Of a stretch of 64,000 nt of DNA, positions 22,176 through 33,599 are shown in pieces. The notes below the pieces were generated by a model, which had not been told where the DNA came from, made no database searches, and was given only the letters and a program-made list of their open reading frames with translations. Each line of letters begins with the position of its first letter. The stretch's first letter is position 1. The stretch lies in assembly GCA_051294375.1 (NCBI GenBank), contig CM119271.1, positions 4,465,910 through 4,529,909 of the forward strand, read 5' to 3'. Both the position numbers and the translations under genes were made by a program. This DNA comes from Paraspadella gotoi (taxonomy: Eukaryota > Chaetognatha).

Positions 22176-22787
22176 GGTGTATAAAAATGTTAGGGCAACG
22201 CATGTGCCCTGAGACAGGAGACGTCTTCGTAGTGCCTAGATAGATTAAGTAAGGTTAATATTGAAATACCTTAATAATGGTACACAGTCTGAAGTACGAT
22301 ATTAGTATCTATACAGTGTGTCCCAGAAAGAAAAAACCGGCGGGCCACTTATGATTTCACTTTATACAATAACTCGTACATAGCTTCGTAGAAATTGGTG
22401 TCAAGAAAAGAAATTTAAAAGTCGAGTTAGCAGTTTATTGGTGGAAAGAATAATAAGTGTTGGGCATAAGTAATTTGTTTAAAATTGGCCATCCCTCTAG
22501 GAGCCAGATGTGTTTATTTCATCGAGAAGAAGAAGTACTAAAACTCAGTATGGACTAGATAATACAGATTATTGCTTTTTTTGTGATATTTTGCTAATAG
22601 CCTTAAAGTCAGAAGTTAAAAGCAATAAAAAAACAGATACTTTCTTTGATTATCCACGGGAGGATACGATGGATAAACGGATTTGCGCCATAATTCCAAA
22701 ACTAATGAAATTCTTGAAGGTTATTGAAATTATAGACTTTACAAATATCTGGTATGAGAATATACTTGTTAGTAAATTGCTTTCCCT

Positions 22788-23160
22788 GTGATCAGAATAA
22801 AATCAGAGGTCTCAAATACTTTGCAGTTGGCGTCGAAAAAAATCTACTACGCGGCTCTGTCCACCAGCGCCAATGGTGAGGAATTACCCATGAGGAACCA
22901 ATTATCTCATGCGAGACGAGAGCACAATAGACTCAGATTGGTCACAAGACTCAGCGTGGGACTTCTCAGAATCCTTGGTTGTGCTATTCTGTTGGCCTCT
23001 AATTCACTTCTGAATTCATCCCAGATCTCCGGCTCCCGCGGTAAAATAAAGCCGAGGAGTTTACTGAAAAAGGTCCCGGCCGCATGCGTGTCTCAGAACG
23101 CAGGACTTCACGAACGGAATCTGGAAACCGTCTCCCGGCTTCTTTATGCTTGGATGCGGT
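22788..23160 (+). CDS. Unidentified ORF ending at a donor-like site
   Basis: The plus-strand frame is open for 124 codons and ends ...NLETVSRLLYAWMR just before gtaagaag, a strong donor sequence (about 23159). Other segments are basic (RREHNRLRLVTRLSVG) with one hydrophobic run (LLRILGCAILLASNSLL). No start or acceptor stands out and no family is recognised. It lies in the same island as the minus-strand ORF at 21.6-22.2 kb, so at most one of the two is likely to be real coding sequence of one gene. Confidence 0.22.
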
Positions 23161-23299
23161 AAGAAGCTTTCTCTTCTATTCATTTATGCTCGTCAGCAGA
23201 GAGAGCTTCACCTCGAAGAGAAGTCGCCCCTCCGACTTTTTTTATGAGATTTGGCAGTGTGGATGCAGTGGACTCTTGACAACTCGTTCCATCAGCATA

Positions 23300-25060
23300 T
23301 TCTGACTCCTGTATTCATCGGTTCGCTGTTTTTGTTTGGGTGGCCCAGACGTTTCGTCTGATCAGGTTAGCGTACATTATAAAAGCTCCAGTGTATTAAT
23401 CATCTTCTTTTAATAATGTGCGTTTTTCTTAAAAGCGCCATAACGTAACCGCAAGAAAGATAATTCATCTCGCTAGAGGGAACAAATAGGTAAAGCGAAG
23501 ATACACTGTGATGTTTAGTCAAAAAAGTATAGTCTCCTGATATGTTTCGGTTGTTTTCTTTTCTCTTCTCTCTCCTCTCTATGCATCTCTATCTTAACCA
23601 ATCTTCTTGCGTTTTCTCTGTCAAAGCAGTCTTCCGTCATGTAGATTTGAGAATGGTAACAACGCAATTCTGTTGTTGGTTAGGGTTGTGTGTTTATTTC
23701 TATTTTTGTCGTTTTGAGTGAAGAAGCGGTTTTTCTTCAGTTCGTCTTCCACATGAATGTGAGTACCCTATCATTATGAGCTTAGATGGGACACATATAG
23801 TGAGCGTCGGAGGCAGCGTCTGGTAGAGGACTGCTTCTCGTTACCATACTCCATTTCATGAATCGCGTTCGCTGGTGCTGAACTACCTGTGCTTTTTTAC
23901 GTACCACCGTTTGCTTCTTGTCGACAAAATTGGCATGTGCGTTGATGTTTATTTTAAAAGTAATAAACCGGGTAGACCAAGAGATGGAGGCGAGTAAGCT
24001 GATATTTGTAATTCTCCACAGAGAGAGCCTGAATTCAGAAAGTGTGAAATATATTTCACAATTGTTGAATAAAAATTCATCCGATCTATGCTGCATGTGG
24101 AGAATAAGGTTGCAATAGAAATCCCAAATCTACTCAAAAAAATAAAAAATCATCCTCTTAGAAAACATCGGAGGCTAGAGCTGATTTTGTAGAATTGCAA
24201 ACTGTTTCCTAGCACTCGAAAGTCCATTCACTCTCCAAATGTTAAAATTTTTTTTCGAAAAATCATTCAAATCAAATATCTTTTACTTGAGATTTAAAAT
24301 GCTTTTGTTATATGTATAGTTGTTTTGTTGTTTAAAGAATTGAAAAAAGGGAAAAGTATAATGAAATTAATGTAAGGCTTTTCGGCAAATACCTTCTAAA
24401 ATTATAGATAATTAGACACAGAGAGTAAGCAGAAAACTTCCTAGTATCATGAAAAATTGAAAATGATTTGTCATATTGTGTTCCAGATTAATTGACTAAT
24501 TACAAGCTAATAATGTCACTGTAAATTGAAGAACACGATGAGTAAGAAGTGAGCATCTTGGTGCCGTTTAACCTATTTATGTATATCACAGTGTATGAGT
24601 TTTCGTGATTTCTAATAAATATTCAATACTGGCCATCGGATTTGCAATGCTATAGAAGAGCAAAGGTCAACAATTTGTGTCAGGGATTTCATTGGGCCTC
24701 AGCATAGGTCGTCGTGTTATCTTGTTTCTGCTCATGTTTGGTTGAGTGCCAAGTTACTTTATTATGTAGTTATGTGTCCGAGAAGACGGGTTCATGGGTC
24801 AGGTACGGCAATGCTCAACAGATCAGCAGGACCACCAACTGAGCTAAGAACTAAAAGCACGCAATGTAAGTTTTGGACTCAGAAACACGACCAATTGTGA
24901 AATGGGGCACATAAAGCAGCAGGGGACCGGTTGGTCGCCACGTTATTTTACGATCGCCGTGTCATAACTGCGGCAATGTGAAAACAACGGAGAAATAGCA
25001 TTCGATAAAGAAAACAAGCGTAAATCTATGAAGCAAATTACAATGCGAGCCTGCATGAGA
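23300..25060. other. Unresolved non-repetitive sequence
   Basis: Mixed-composition sequence with short ORFs only. A plus-strand (T)n/(TCTC) patch occurs at 23550-23590. I see no exon with two good borders. Confidence 0.4.
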
Positions 25061-25069
25061 CCGACATTG

Positions 25070-27240
25070 ACGGATTATTACCATATATATTGAAGAGCGG
25101 CGGAAGTCCGGGCTACTAGACCAGTCTGAGCATCATCCCGCCAGTCGGAGCGAACGGACGCGATCTGCGTCACTGTATCAGTATCACGGAGTCGAAGCCG
25201 AATGTATGATTAGCAATGTCTGATTCCGGAGCTATCAACCTTCGGGCCTATCTCGTGTCGATTAATGAGTGCCTGTGCTACCGAGCGAGCGCGATGGACG
25301 GGGCCCATAGGAGAAGGTCTTAGTTGAAAGCAAGGACGGAGTAGAGCGAGGGTGAGAGCAAGAAGGCGGGAAGAGGGAGGAGGAGGAAGGAGAGAGCAAC
25401 GAGGAGAGCGAGCGAGGACGAGCAGACGAGCATGAAGAGAAGAATGGAGAGAGAGAGAGGAGAGTAGTCGGAAGAGGATGACGCAGCGAGAGGAGAGAGA
25501 TGGGGGAAGGAGTTATATAATGTCAGTAAAGTTGTCGTTAAATTGAAAATGCAGGAGATATAATAGAGGGGGTAGAGATTAAGTAAAAGAATCGCGTCTC
25601 TCAGGTCTCTGACTGATCCAGGCTTTCATCTCTTCTTCTGTTCTTGCATCTCGTTCCATGGCCTTCTCCAGAACTCGCGAGAACGAATATCACCCCATCC
25701 GTACTCTGATCGCCACGCTCGCGATGTGGCATTCGGCAACGCCAGGCGATTTTATTTCCCCTACCACTGCCCCCCAGATAGAAACATCACGCGCCGCGAA
25801 GAGGAGGGATGTCCAAGATCCTTCGACGATAATGACCTTGCGGCAGCCCCGCCGCCAATCATTCGGCAAGTCCGACCAGTCTTATTTCACGACCTTCGGT
25901 CCCGCTTCGAACAGAAGTGAGCTCAGCACCGTCGAAGTCAAGGGATGTTTCCTCTAGCCTTTTTATTTTCCGCCGAGAGGGGAGAAGAGTGTGATGTGTT
26001 CGGTCCGAGGGTGACGAGGTGGGTCTGTTATAGGAAAATATGTAGGATCGAGAGGGTGAATGTACTGTTTGGGCTGGAAAGGTTTGGTGATGCGAGCATG
26101 CGTTAAGGATAATACTGGATGAACCGCAGAGGGGCTTGTTGCTTATATTATATGAGTCTAATGATAAGAGTATGGATACAATCGGAAAGTTATGACGAGA
26201 TTCAACGAGTTTTATATGAAAAACGCCTGTTAAGGCATATGCACAAATCGAAAAGTCGTATCGTTACGATAAGTAATGATGTCACGCCAGTTACTGAAAA
26301 GCCGACAAAAAGTAACCCATCCAGGTATATGTTGTTGTCGTGGGACGAGTGTGGAAAGTGGAGGGCGCCAGTGTGGTAAGTAGTCAATGCCGAAGAATAT
26401 AATGTTCAATGAAAAGGCCGCGCGCAGACTTCCATCGTACGACTTAAAGGAATATAAGTTTACGAAGTCTTCTGGTGAGAATAGGCTGAGACAAAGAAGA
26501 ACGTTTGTCAATAGGTTATTTGGTATAGGCATCGTGGGACACTAAGAGATCGAAAAATAAAAGACTACAAAGTTATGATATACTGAGAATAGGATAATTC
26601 AAATGGCTACATGACAAGTAACAAATGCGGTAGATGAAAGTAAGAGTGGACTGCGTGCGATCGCCGTCTGAGAAAGGAGACATCGGACCAATCGCAGGCT
26701 GCAGAGGAATCGCGATTAAACTGTCAAATAATTTTCTCTGCTACCTTGAATGCTCTACAGTCATCTAGATATAGATATGACGACTTTGCTTCGCTTTGCG
26801 ATAGAATTGAGTCCTGGAACCCTCGCGTGGAGTCTGCGACCCGTCACTCCGATTGCAGTGTGTATGTTGTCGACATAAATTCCTCGGTTTGGATTTTCGT
26901 CCAGAGAGATCCATGAGTGTTATGTCCTTGCGAATATGTCGGTGGCAGTTGATAGCGGCAAGAATAGAGTGAGGATTTCGACCCGGGCACGCCATACCGA
27001 TGAATATAGAATGCTATCAGGCAGTTCGACATTTCTGAAAGCGGGGTTGAAGGGTAGGGAAGACGACACGATGCAGAAGACAGCGTGGCAAGTCGAGTTA
27101 TCGTTCGAGTCGTGGTTCTCGTCCGCCACCTCGAGGGAGTTTCCTTGCCCTTGAGTCGCCGCAGTTGGCAGCGCATCGAATCCTGCGAAGCGCGGCCGGA
27201 CCTCGTGAGATCGCGGCATAGAGTGCGCGGTGGAAAGGGT
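25070..27240. repeat. Heavily altered third copy of 15.1-16.6 kb
   Basis: Landmarks of copy 2 reappear in order but with frequent substitutions and insertions: atattgaagagcgg (25090), a GA-rich block (25330-25510), ccgccgagaggggagaagag (25970, compare ccgccgaaggagaagaggtg at 15800), aagccgacaaaaagtaaccc (26300, compare 16050), gatcgccgtct (26657, compare 16320). The error pattern is what one expects from uncorrected long-read sequence. Confidence 0.7.
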
Positions 27241-27535
27241 GGTGCCGCCCGCCCCCCGGGCGACATTTCACGGAGAGAAAGCGGTCAATGCTTTGAAAAG
27301 GAAATTGATCTAATGGTTTCTTTGTAGCTCGAAAGTCATGGTTTTTTAAATCCTCAGAGACAAACCTATAACCCCTCGCCCCACCCCCACTTTCCACCCC
27401 AGCCTCAATCTCCGACCCATTTTTTTTAATCACGATGGATGTGAAAAAAATTTTGCTTAAACGTTATTTAAAAGAAGAAGGAATCGGGGTTGCGCCGCAT
27501 AATCAGCCTTTTTTTTTTTGCTCATGGTGCTAAAA
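27240..27535. repeat. Near-identical copy of 16655-16940
   Basis: Here the duplicate becomes accurate again: ggcgacatttcacgga, tggtttcttgtagctcgaaa and aacgttatttaaa are shared with 16.66-16.94 kb. The abrupt quality change marks a junction between sequence sources. Confidence 0.8.
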
Positions 27536-28060
27536 AAAAAATTTCTTGTATTAATTAAATATCCTCGAGCCAAATTAGCAACCAAAAACTTTTTTTTTCA
27601 CTTTAATATTTTCAAGAAACAAGAAATTTTTTTTACGCTTTCTTAATTTTGCATTAAAACCAAAAAAAAATGAATTGCTTTAATCTCGTTTTATCGAAAC
27701 TACTTCAATATGCAAATTGGATTTCTAAATTTGGCTCCAGGAGAGAAAGATAAAAAAAAAAAAAAGAAACATAGTCACGGTTGTTTTAGTACCTTGAAAA
27801 CTATTTATTTTTATAATATTATTACTAAAATTAAAAATAATTATTTAAAAAAATATATATATAATTGTTTTATTATTTATAAACTATTACAAAAGAATCA
27901 AAAATAAATTACCATAATACTTGATTCAAGGTTTTTTATAAGCCAAAGTCGATTAATCTTACTGATAATTTTTAAGCATCACTAAATTTAACTCAATCTT
28001 TTTATTCTATTATAAAAGTTAAAAAAGCTAATCAAATAATTCTTTTAAAAATAAACTAAA
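27536..28060. other. AT-rich, no gene seen
   Basis: Poly-A and poly-T runs in intron-like sequence, no recognisable feature. Confidence 0.5.
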
Positions 28061-28154
28061 AGGTAGGTCGACAGCCGTGACCGATAATAAAGTGGCGCGT
28101 CGCGTGATTCTAGGAAAAACAATTTTCACGCGAGGACGTAAAAGTGGAGGAAAG

Positions 28155-28425
28155 AGGAAAAAGCGTGTCGTTGTTGTTCAAGTTGTTGTCGTCGTTGTCT
28201 TTGCTGTTAACCAGTGTTTTTTCGTCATCTGTGATGTTATTTGCGAATCGAAAATCTCGGCATCTCTGTTTGCAGATTTTATTTTTGAATTTATTTGTGC
28301 CGTCGGATTGAGGACAACAAAGTGGCCCAACTAATAGCTAACTAGATTGCACGCGTTGTTGTTGTTGTCGTTGCGTCGTCGTTGTCGTCGTAGTCTTCGT
28401 CGTCGTCTTTGTTATCGTCGACTTA
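28155..28425. repeat. (GTT/GTC)n-rich segments
   Basis: gttgttgtcgtcgttgtc at 28165-28205 and gttgttgtcgttgcgtcgtcg at 28355-28425. One of the scattered GAC/GTC trinucleotide regions typical of this window. Confidence 0.8.
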
Positions 28426-28493
28426 ACGGGATTCTCTCCCTTTTCTTATCTTCGAATTCAACAGAGAAAAAAAGAAATTGGGTTTGATTCAAT

Positions 28494-28498
<5 letters not shown>

Positions 28499-28531
<33 letters not shown>
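28499..28531. repeat. (CT)n array running into a gap
   Basis: A pure ct run of 30+ bases ends at the gap 28532-28821, so its true length is unknown. Confidence 0.9.
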
Positions 28532-28821
28532 NNNNNNNNNNNNNNNNNNNNNNNNNNNNNNNNNNNNNNNNNNNNNNNNNNNNNNNNNNNNNNNNNNNNN
28601 NNNNNNNNNNNNNNNNNNNNNNNNNNNNNNNNNNNNNNNNNNNNNNNNNNNNNNNNNNNNNNNNNNNNNNNNNNNNNNNNNNNNNNNNNNNNNNNNNNNN
28701 NNNNNNNNNNNNNNNNNNNNNNNNNNNNNNNNNNNNNNNNNNNNNNNNNNNNNNNNNNNNNNNNNNNNNNNNNNNNNNNNNNNNNNNNNNNNNNNNNNNN
28801 NNNNNNNNNNNNNNNNNNNNN

Positions 28822-28903
28822 AGTGACGTCATCCACGGCGTCAAAAGGGTTGAGAACGCTGAGCGTCACTTGAGTGTCGGGAGTGTGAACCGTGAGGTAT
28901 TGG
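28822..28903 (-). CDS. Ig-domain C-terminal exon, truncated by gap
   Basis: A tttctttcacag acceptor ends at 28904. The exon reads one base, then QYLTVHTPDTQVTLSVLNPF and DAVDDVT, running into the gap. The one-base start fits the two-base end (AG) of the exon at 29434-29314, giving a serine at the junction. The peptide fits the E to G strands of the second Ig domain: VTLSVLNPFD aligns with the usual Y-x-C-x-(A/V)-x-N-P-F-G, but the cysteine is replaced by leucine. Downstream sequence is lost in the gap 28532-28821. Also possible: part of a fibronectin-type III-like domain, where no cysteine is expected. Confidence 0.55.
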
Positions 28904-29313
28904 CTGTGAAAGAAAACGTTCTTCTCTTACCAATTTTGTTTTCAAATTCAAAGAGGAATACAAGATGTCAGGAGCGGTAAAGCTACGAAGTTAATCTGAC
29001 TAATGATTAGAATTTGGTCGATTTAACTTTTCAACTTTTGTATCCTAAAAAAAAGAAGAAATATTTCAATGGAAGAAAGAAGGCCATATTTTAGCTAAAC
29101 AATTTGCGAAATTCTGACTCAATGGCAACAAAATTAACAACTATAAATAAAGAAAAAATATAACTTTGAATAAAGCTAAAATAACTTTAAAAGAACCCCA
29201 AAGTCCAAATCAAAGCCTCGCCTTTCTCCACATCCTCAAACCACTTTCAGATCCTCCACAGTAACGTCACCTCACTAATTCCCGCCCTCCTTACCCCGCC
29301 CTCCTTCCCTCAC

Positions 29314-29434
29314 CTCGGCAAGACCAGCTGGGTCCTGATGTCGCTCCCCTGCTCGATCACCGTCGACTTCAAAACTTCTCCGTTTTCTAATTTCCAAAGA
29401 ATTCCATCGAAGGGAGGCAGAGGATTCGCTTTCA
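29314..29434 (-). CDS. Ig-domain middle exon (B-C strand region)
   Basis: Acceptor ctcgttttcag and donor gtgagg enclose 121 bp: two bases, 39 codons, two bases. The reading is KANPLPPFDGILWKLENGEV, then LKSTVIEQGSDIRTQLVLP. The A-N-P-x-P-P ... W-K motif is the typical C strand of I-set/C2-set Ig domains, with W as the core tryptophan. Joined to the preceding exon (61695-61510, ending in one base after ...DDATINCT), the splice restores TINCTVKANPLPPF, where C is the B-strand cysteine. The phases fit exactly, as expected for adjacent exons of one cell-surface Ig protein (CADM/nectin-like architecture). The separation of 32 kb would be a long intron containing several gaps. Confidence 0.7.
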
Positions 29435-30019
29435 CTGAAAACGAGGCGGGGGGAAAGAAAACAAAAGNNNNNNNNNNNNNNNNNNNNNNNNNNNNNNNNN
29501 NNNNNNNNNNNNNNNNNNNNNNNNNNNNNNNNNNNNNNNNNNNNNNNNNNNNNNNNNNNNNNNNNNNNNNNNNNNNNNNNNNNNNNNNNNNNNNNNNNNN
29601 NNNNNNNNNNNNNNNNNNNNNNNNNNNNNNNNNNNNNNNNNNNNNNNNNNNNNNNNNNNNNNNNNNNNNNNNNNNNNNNNNNNNNNNNNNNNNNNNNNNN
29701 NNNNNNNNNNNNNNNNNNNNNNNNNNNNNNNNNNNNNNNNNNNNNNNNNNNNNNNNNNNNNNNNNNNNNNNNNNNNNNNNNNNNNNNNNNNNNNNNNNNN
29801 NNNNNNNNNNNNNNNNNNNNNNNNNNNNNNNNNNNNNNNNNNNNNNNNNNNNNNNNNNNNNNNNNNNNNNNNNNNNNNNNNNNNNNNNNNNNNNNNNNNN
29901 NNNNNNNNNNNNNNNNNNNNNNNNNNNNNNNNNNNNNNNNNNNNNNNNNNNNNNNNNNNNNNNNNNNNNNNNNNNNNNNNNNNNNNNNNNNNNNNNNNNN
30001 NNNNNNNNNNNNNNNNNNN

Positions 30020-30056
30020 TGGATAATTTTTATATTGGTTGTACCAATTTCATAGA
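30020..30056 (+). repeat. Third copy of the tattggttgtaccaattt terminal motif
   Basis: Matches the end of 2575-2742 almost base for base (ggataatttttatattggtt, gtaccaatttcata). The rest of the element is inside the gap 29468-30019. Confidence 0.7.
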
Positions 30057-30830
30057 TTCGATCAAGGATTCGATCAAACTTGCGAACAAGGCAGCGAACA
30101 ACGTTAACAACGAAGAAGCGAACAAAAAAAGAACAGAATAAAAAATGGCGACTGAAAAAAAAAGAAGCGGTGATTTTTTTTTTTTTTCTTTTCCGCCTCT
30201 AATTTTCTCCCTCTCATCCTTTAGCTGTCGACAAGAACACGAAGAGAACGTTTATCTAACTAAACGTCTTTCTTTTTCTTGTTCTTTGTTTCGAGATTTT
30301 AGGCTAAAAATATCAATCTTGCAATCTTCCGGTAGGTGTTTTTTTTTTCAATCAGAAAAGACTATTTTTTATAGTTTTATTTTTTAGTTTATTTCCGAAA
30401 GTCAGGGCGGTTCCAATATGATCTTGATAGGATATGATCCTTAGTTCCGCTTGTCTCGCTGAGGGCGGTAGTTTTAATGGGTGTAATGATCAGAAACCAG
30501 GTCAATTTTTAACCACATAGTATTTATTAAAATGCTAATTTATGAAAAAAGTAATATTAATTACTTACATTAAACTTTCTGATATTAATTTTATATCTTG
30601 ATCCGTTCGTTCTCTTCAAACTGATCATCTGTCCTCAATGATTTCCCACTTTAAATCCGTCTTCCCATCTATCTTTTTTCGCCCCGACATCTGTCTTCCC
30701 ATCTGTCCTTTACCCCGACATCTATCTTCCCATCTGCCCCTGACCCCCGGCATCTGTCTCCGCATCTGACCCTCAGTATCTTCTTTCGTATCTGCATCTG
30801 TTTAACCTCGACGTCCTTTCATTTATCTCT
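30057..30830. other. AT-rich, then (CATCTGTCTTCC)-like repeats; no gene
   Basis: From 30620 to 30800 the phrase catctgtcttccc(g)atctg recurs irregularly with ccccgaca, a degenerate minisatellite of about 30-35 bp. The remainder is AT-rich. Confidence 0.5.
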
Positions 30831-31007
30831 CTCTCTCTCTCTCTNNNNNNNNNNNNNNNNNNNNNNNNNNNNNNNNNNNNNNNNNNNNNNNNNNNNNNNN
30901 NNNNNNNNNNNNNNNNNNNNNNNNNNNNNNNNNNNNNNNNNNNNNNNNNNNNNNNNNNNNNNNNNNNNNNNNNNNNNNNNNNNNNNNNNNNNNNNNNNNN
31001 NNNNNNN

Positions 31008-31118
31008 AGGAGGCTCGGGATTTTCGAGGGTCTCTGGATCTCTGAGACTCCTTGTTGATTGAAGAGTCAGATTTTGTAATTGAACGGATTAATTTCTCAT
31101 GACCCATTTTAAATTGCG
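31008..31118 (-). CDS. Doubtful exon, basic and serine-rich, cut by gap
   Basis: After a ggggcag acceptor-like site the minus strand is open through AQFKMGHEKLIRSITKSDSS and INKESQRSRDPRKSRAS into the gap 30845-31007. Composition is that of a cytoplasmic or nuclear hydrophilic segment. No polypyrimidine tract immediately precedes the AG, so support is weak. Confidence 0.2.
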
Positions 31119-31179
31119 CGCCACTGCCCCGCTGTCTTTCAAAATGAAAAAAAAAGGTTTGCTCATCCACACATTTACA

Positions 31180-32150
31180 TTCTGAGCCGAAGGGTTTTTT
31201 TGATCTCGGTATATCTGTATTCTCGACTCAAAATTAATAATCCAGATGCGATATTTAAGTTTATCATCTTTGACTTAGTTTTGTTTAATTTAGTAAAAAG
31301 GTTTTCGTTAGACTGAACTATATTTAAACAGTTTTTTTAAGAACAGAAAAAGTAAAAAGTCTTGAATTTTACATTTTCGTTTCTTAACTAAACATATTTA
31401 TCCTTCTTAATGGTTGCGTTAATTTTTTGTCTCAACCAACAAAAATATTTTATTAAAAGAAAAAAAACCAAATTCCTAAAATTAAAAAAGAAAAAAGAAA
31501 ACTCTTAACCAAATATAAAATATCGACGAGGGATATATTTCTGTAAAAGGTGAGGAAAAGAGAAAGAAGAAACTTACCCGTTTGGTGAGAAGTAGAGACT
31601 TACCCGTTTGGTGACCTCGTCCCTCTTCGTATCGTCTCACCTTCCTCATATTTTTCTCTTCCTTTTTTTTTCTCCGGTCCCTAACGGACAATTTTTTTTC
31701 TTTCTTTCTTTCATCTTTCTTCTTTTTTTTTCAGTAACCTTTTTTTATTCTGGATTTTTTATCCTTCCCATGAAAATTTTCTCTTCTTTCTCAGTTTCGG
31801 TTTTTAGTATTTATTTTTTTTAGTATGAATCTTATTTTTAAGACGTCGTATTTTCCGTTTTCACGTACATATTTTACATTCTCTCTCCCAACATTGATCA
31901 TTGTTGACTTTCACAACTTTATTTAAAACTTTCATTCTTTATTCCTTTTTATTTCTTTTTTTTTTTTAACCTCGTCCACATTTTCATTCTGCTCCTATCT
32001 CCTCATATATCACAATCTGACAATCTCTTTCTCACATTTAACTCTTTCCTCAAATTCAACATTCACATTCACGTTTTACCAAATTCTCACTCGTTTCTTC
32101 CAGAAATCAAGCCTCGCTCTCCCCTTAACTTCTGCTCCCAACGTCAAACG
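31180..32150. other. AT/T-rich, no gene seen
   Basis: About 1 kb of A/T-rich, then T/C-rich sequence with a local direct repeat acttacccgtttggtga (31573 and 31598). No exon-like island until 32150. Confidence 0.5.
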
Positions 32151-32519
32151 AACGTCACGGTTTTACGTCGCCAACTTGACGCGTCACGCCGACTCACGCG
32201 GTCACAAAAATCGTCACCGAGATGCTTTGTCGCCTCTCACCCGTTCTCAACAACGATGGACTNNNNNNNNNNNNNNNNNNNNNNNNNNNNNNNNNNNNNN
32301 NNNNNNNNNNNNNNNNNNNNNNNNNNNNNNNNNNNNNNNNNNNNNNNNNNNNNNNNNNNNNNNNNNNNNNNNNNNNNNNNNNNNNNNNNNNNNNNNNNNN
32401 NNNNNNNNNNNNNNNNNNNNNNNNNNNNNNNNNNNNNNNNNNNNNNNNNNNNNNNNNNNNNNNNNNNNNNNNNNNNNNNNNNNNNNNNNNNNNNNNNNNN
32501 NNNNNNNNNAGAGAGAGAG

Positions 32520-33000
32520 AGAGATAAGAAAAAAAAACCTTTTAGCTTTTATCATTTGTTTACACGGTTTCTTGAAGGGGGCGCAACTTTTTTTTGACTT
32601 TTTTTTGTTTCTCGCCTAAAAGTTACGCTTCTTCTTTATCTTATACTTTTTTTGTTTTCTTTTGTTTGTATTTTTGTTTTTGTTTACTTTTTCGCCAAAA
32701 AAAAAAGGATTAAATTTTATCAGAAAATTCAATTTGGCGAAAAAAAACTAAATGATTTAAAAATAAAATCAAAATTAAATTATGGATTAAAAAACGAGAA
32801 AAAGCAAAACAATTCTGAACTTATTATATTGTCCAGCAAACGCGATATTTATACAACATTTAAAGAATTTATTTCGTTTTAAACCCTAAACCATTCTCCC
32901 CCACGCCCACACACAAAACCCCATTTCGCCCACATAATCCCATCCGGCCACTTTTTTCCTCGACCCAGAATCCTCTTATGGCGCAGCCCTCAATTTCCTT
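32520..33000. other. AT-rich, no gene seen
   Basis: A/T-rich intron-like sequence following a GA tract at the gap edge. Slightly C-rich at 32885-33010. Confidence 0.5.
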
Positions 33001-33029
33001 CTGCCCTTTTCGACCCCAGGGGGCATTCG

Positions 33030-33089
33030 GCCGACGACGACGACGACGCCGACGACGACGACTACGACGAAGATGAAGAAGATTATGAC
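33030..33089. repeat. (CGA)n/(GAC)n tract running into a gap
   Basis: gacgacgacgacgccgacg and degenerate gaagatgaag precede the gap 33090-33298. Translation would be Asp-rich or Arg-rich; no gene is implied. Confidence 0.85.
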
Positions 33090-33385
33090 NNNNNNNNNNN
33101 NNNNNNNNNNNNNNNNNNNNNNNNNNNNNNNNNNNNNNNNNNNNNNNNNNNNNNNNNNNNNNNNNNNNNNNNNNNNNNNNNNNNNNNNNNNNNNNNNNNN
33201 NNNNNNNNNNNNNNNNNNNNNNNNNNNNNNNNNNNNNNNNNNNNNNNNNNNNNNNNNNNNNNNNNNNNNNNNNNNNNNNNNNNNNNNNNNNNNNNNNNAA
33301 TGATTGTATGTGATATCACTGTTGATGATCATGATAATGTAGATGATAATGATGCTAATAATGTTACTGACTTGGAGAAATTAAG

Positions 33386-33580
33386 ATGACGATGATGATG
33401 ATGTTGATGATTATGACGATGAAGATGATGATGATTTTGATGATGCTGATGATGATGATGATGACGATGATGATTTTGATGATGCTGATGATGATGATGA
33501 TGACGATGATGATTTTGATGATGCTGATGACGATGATGACGATGATGATGATGACGATGACGATGATGATTACGACGAAT
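33386..33580. repeat. GAT/GAC array with 39 bp higher-order period
   Basis: The landmark gattttgatgatgct begins at 33433, 33472 and 33511, exactly 39 bp apart, so 13 trinucleotides form the repeating unit. In the GAT frame the plus strand is open and almost wholly Asp with F and A (DDDFDDADDDDD) from a TAA at 33382 to TAA at 33579. It has no start codon or clear acceptor, so I call it a repeat, not a gene. Confidence 0.85.
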
Positions 33581-33599
33581 AAAACGCCCTCTCTCGAGA

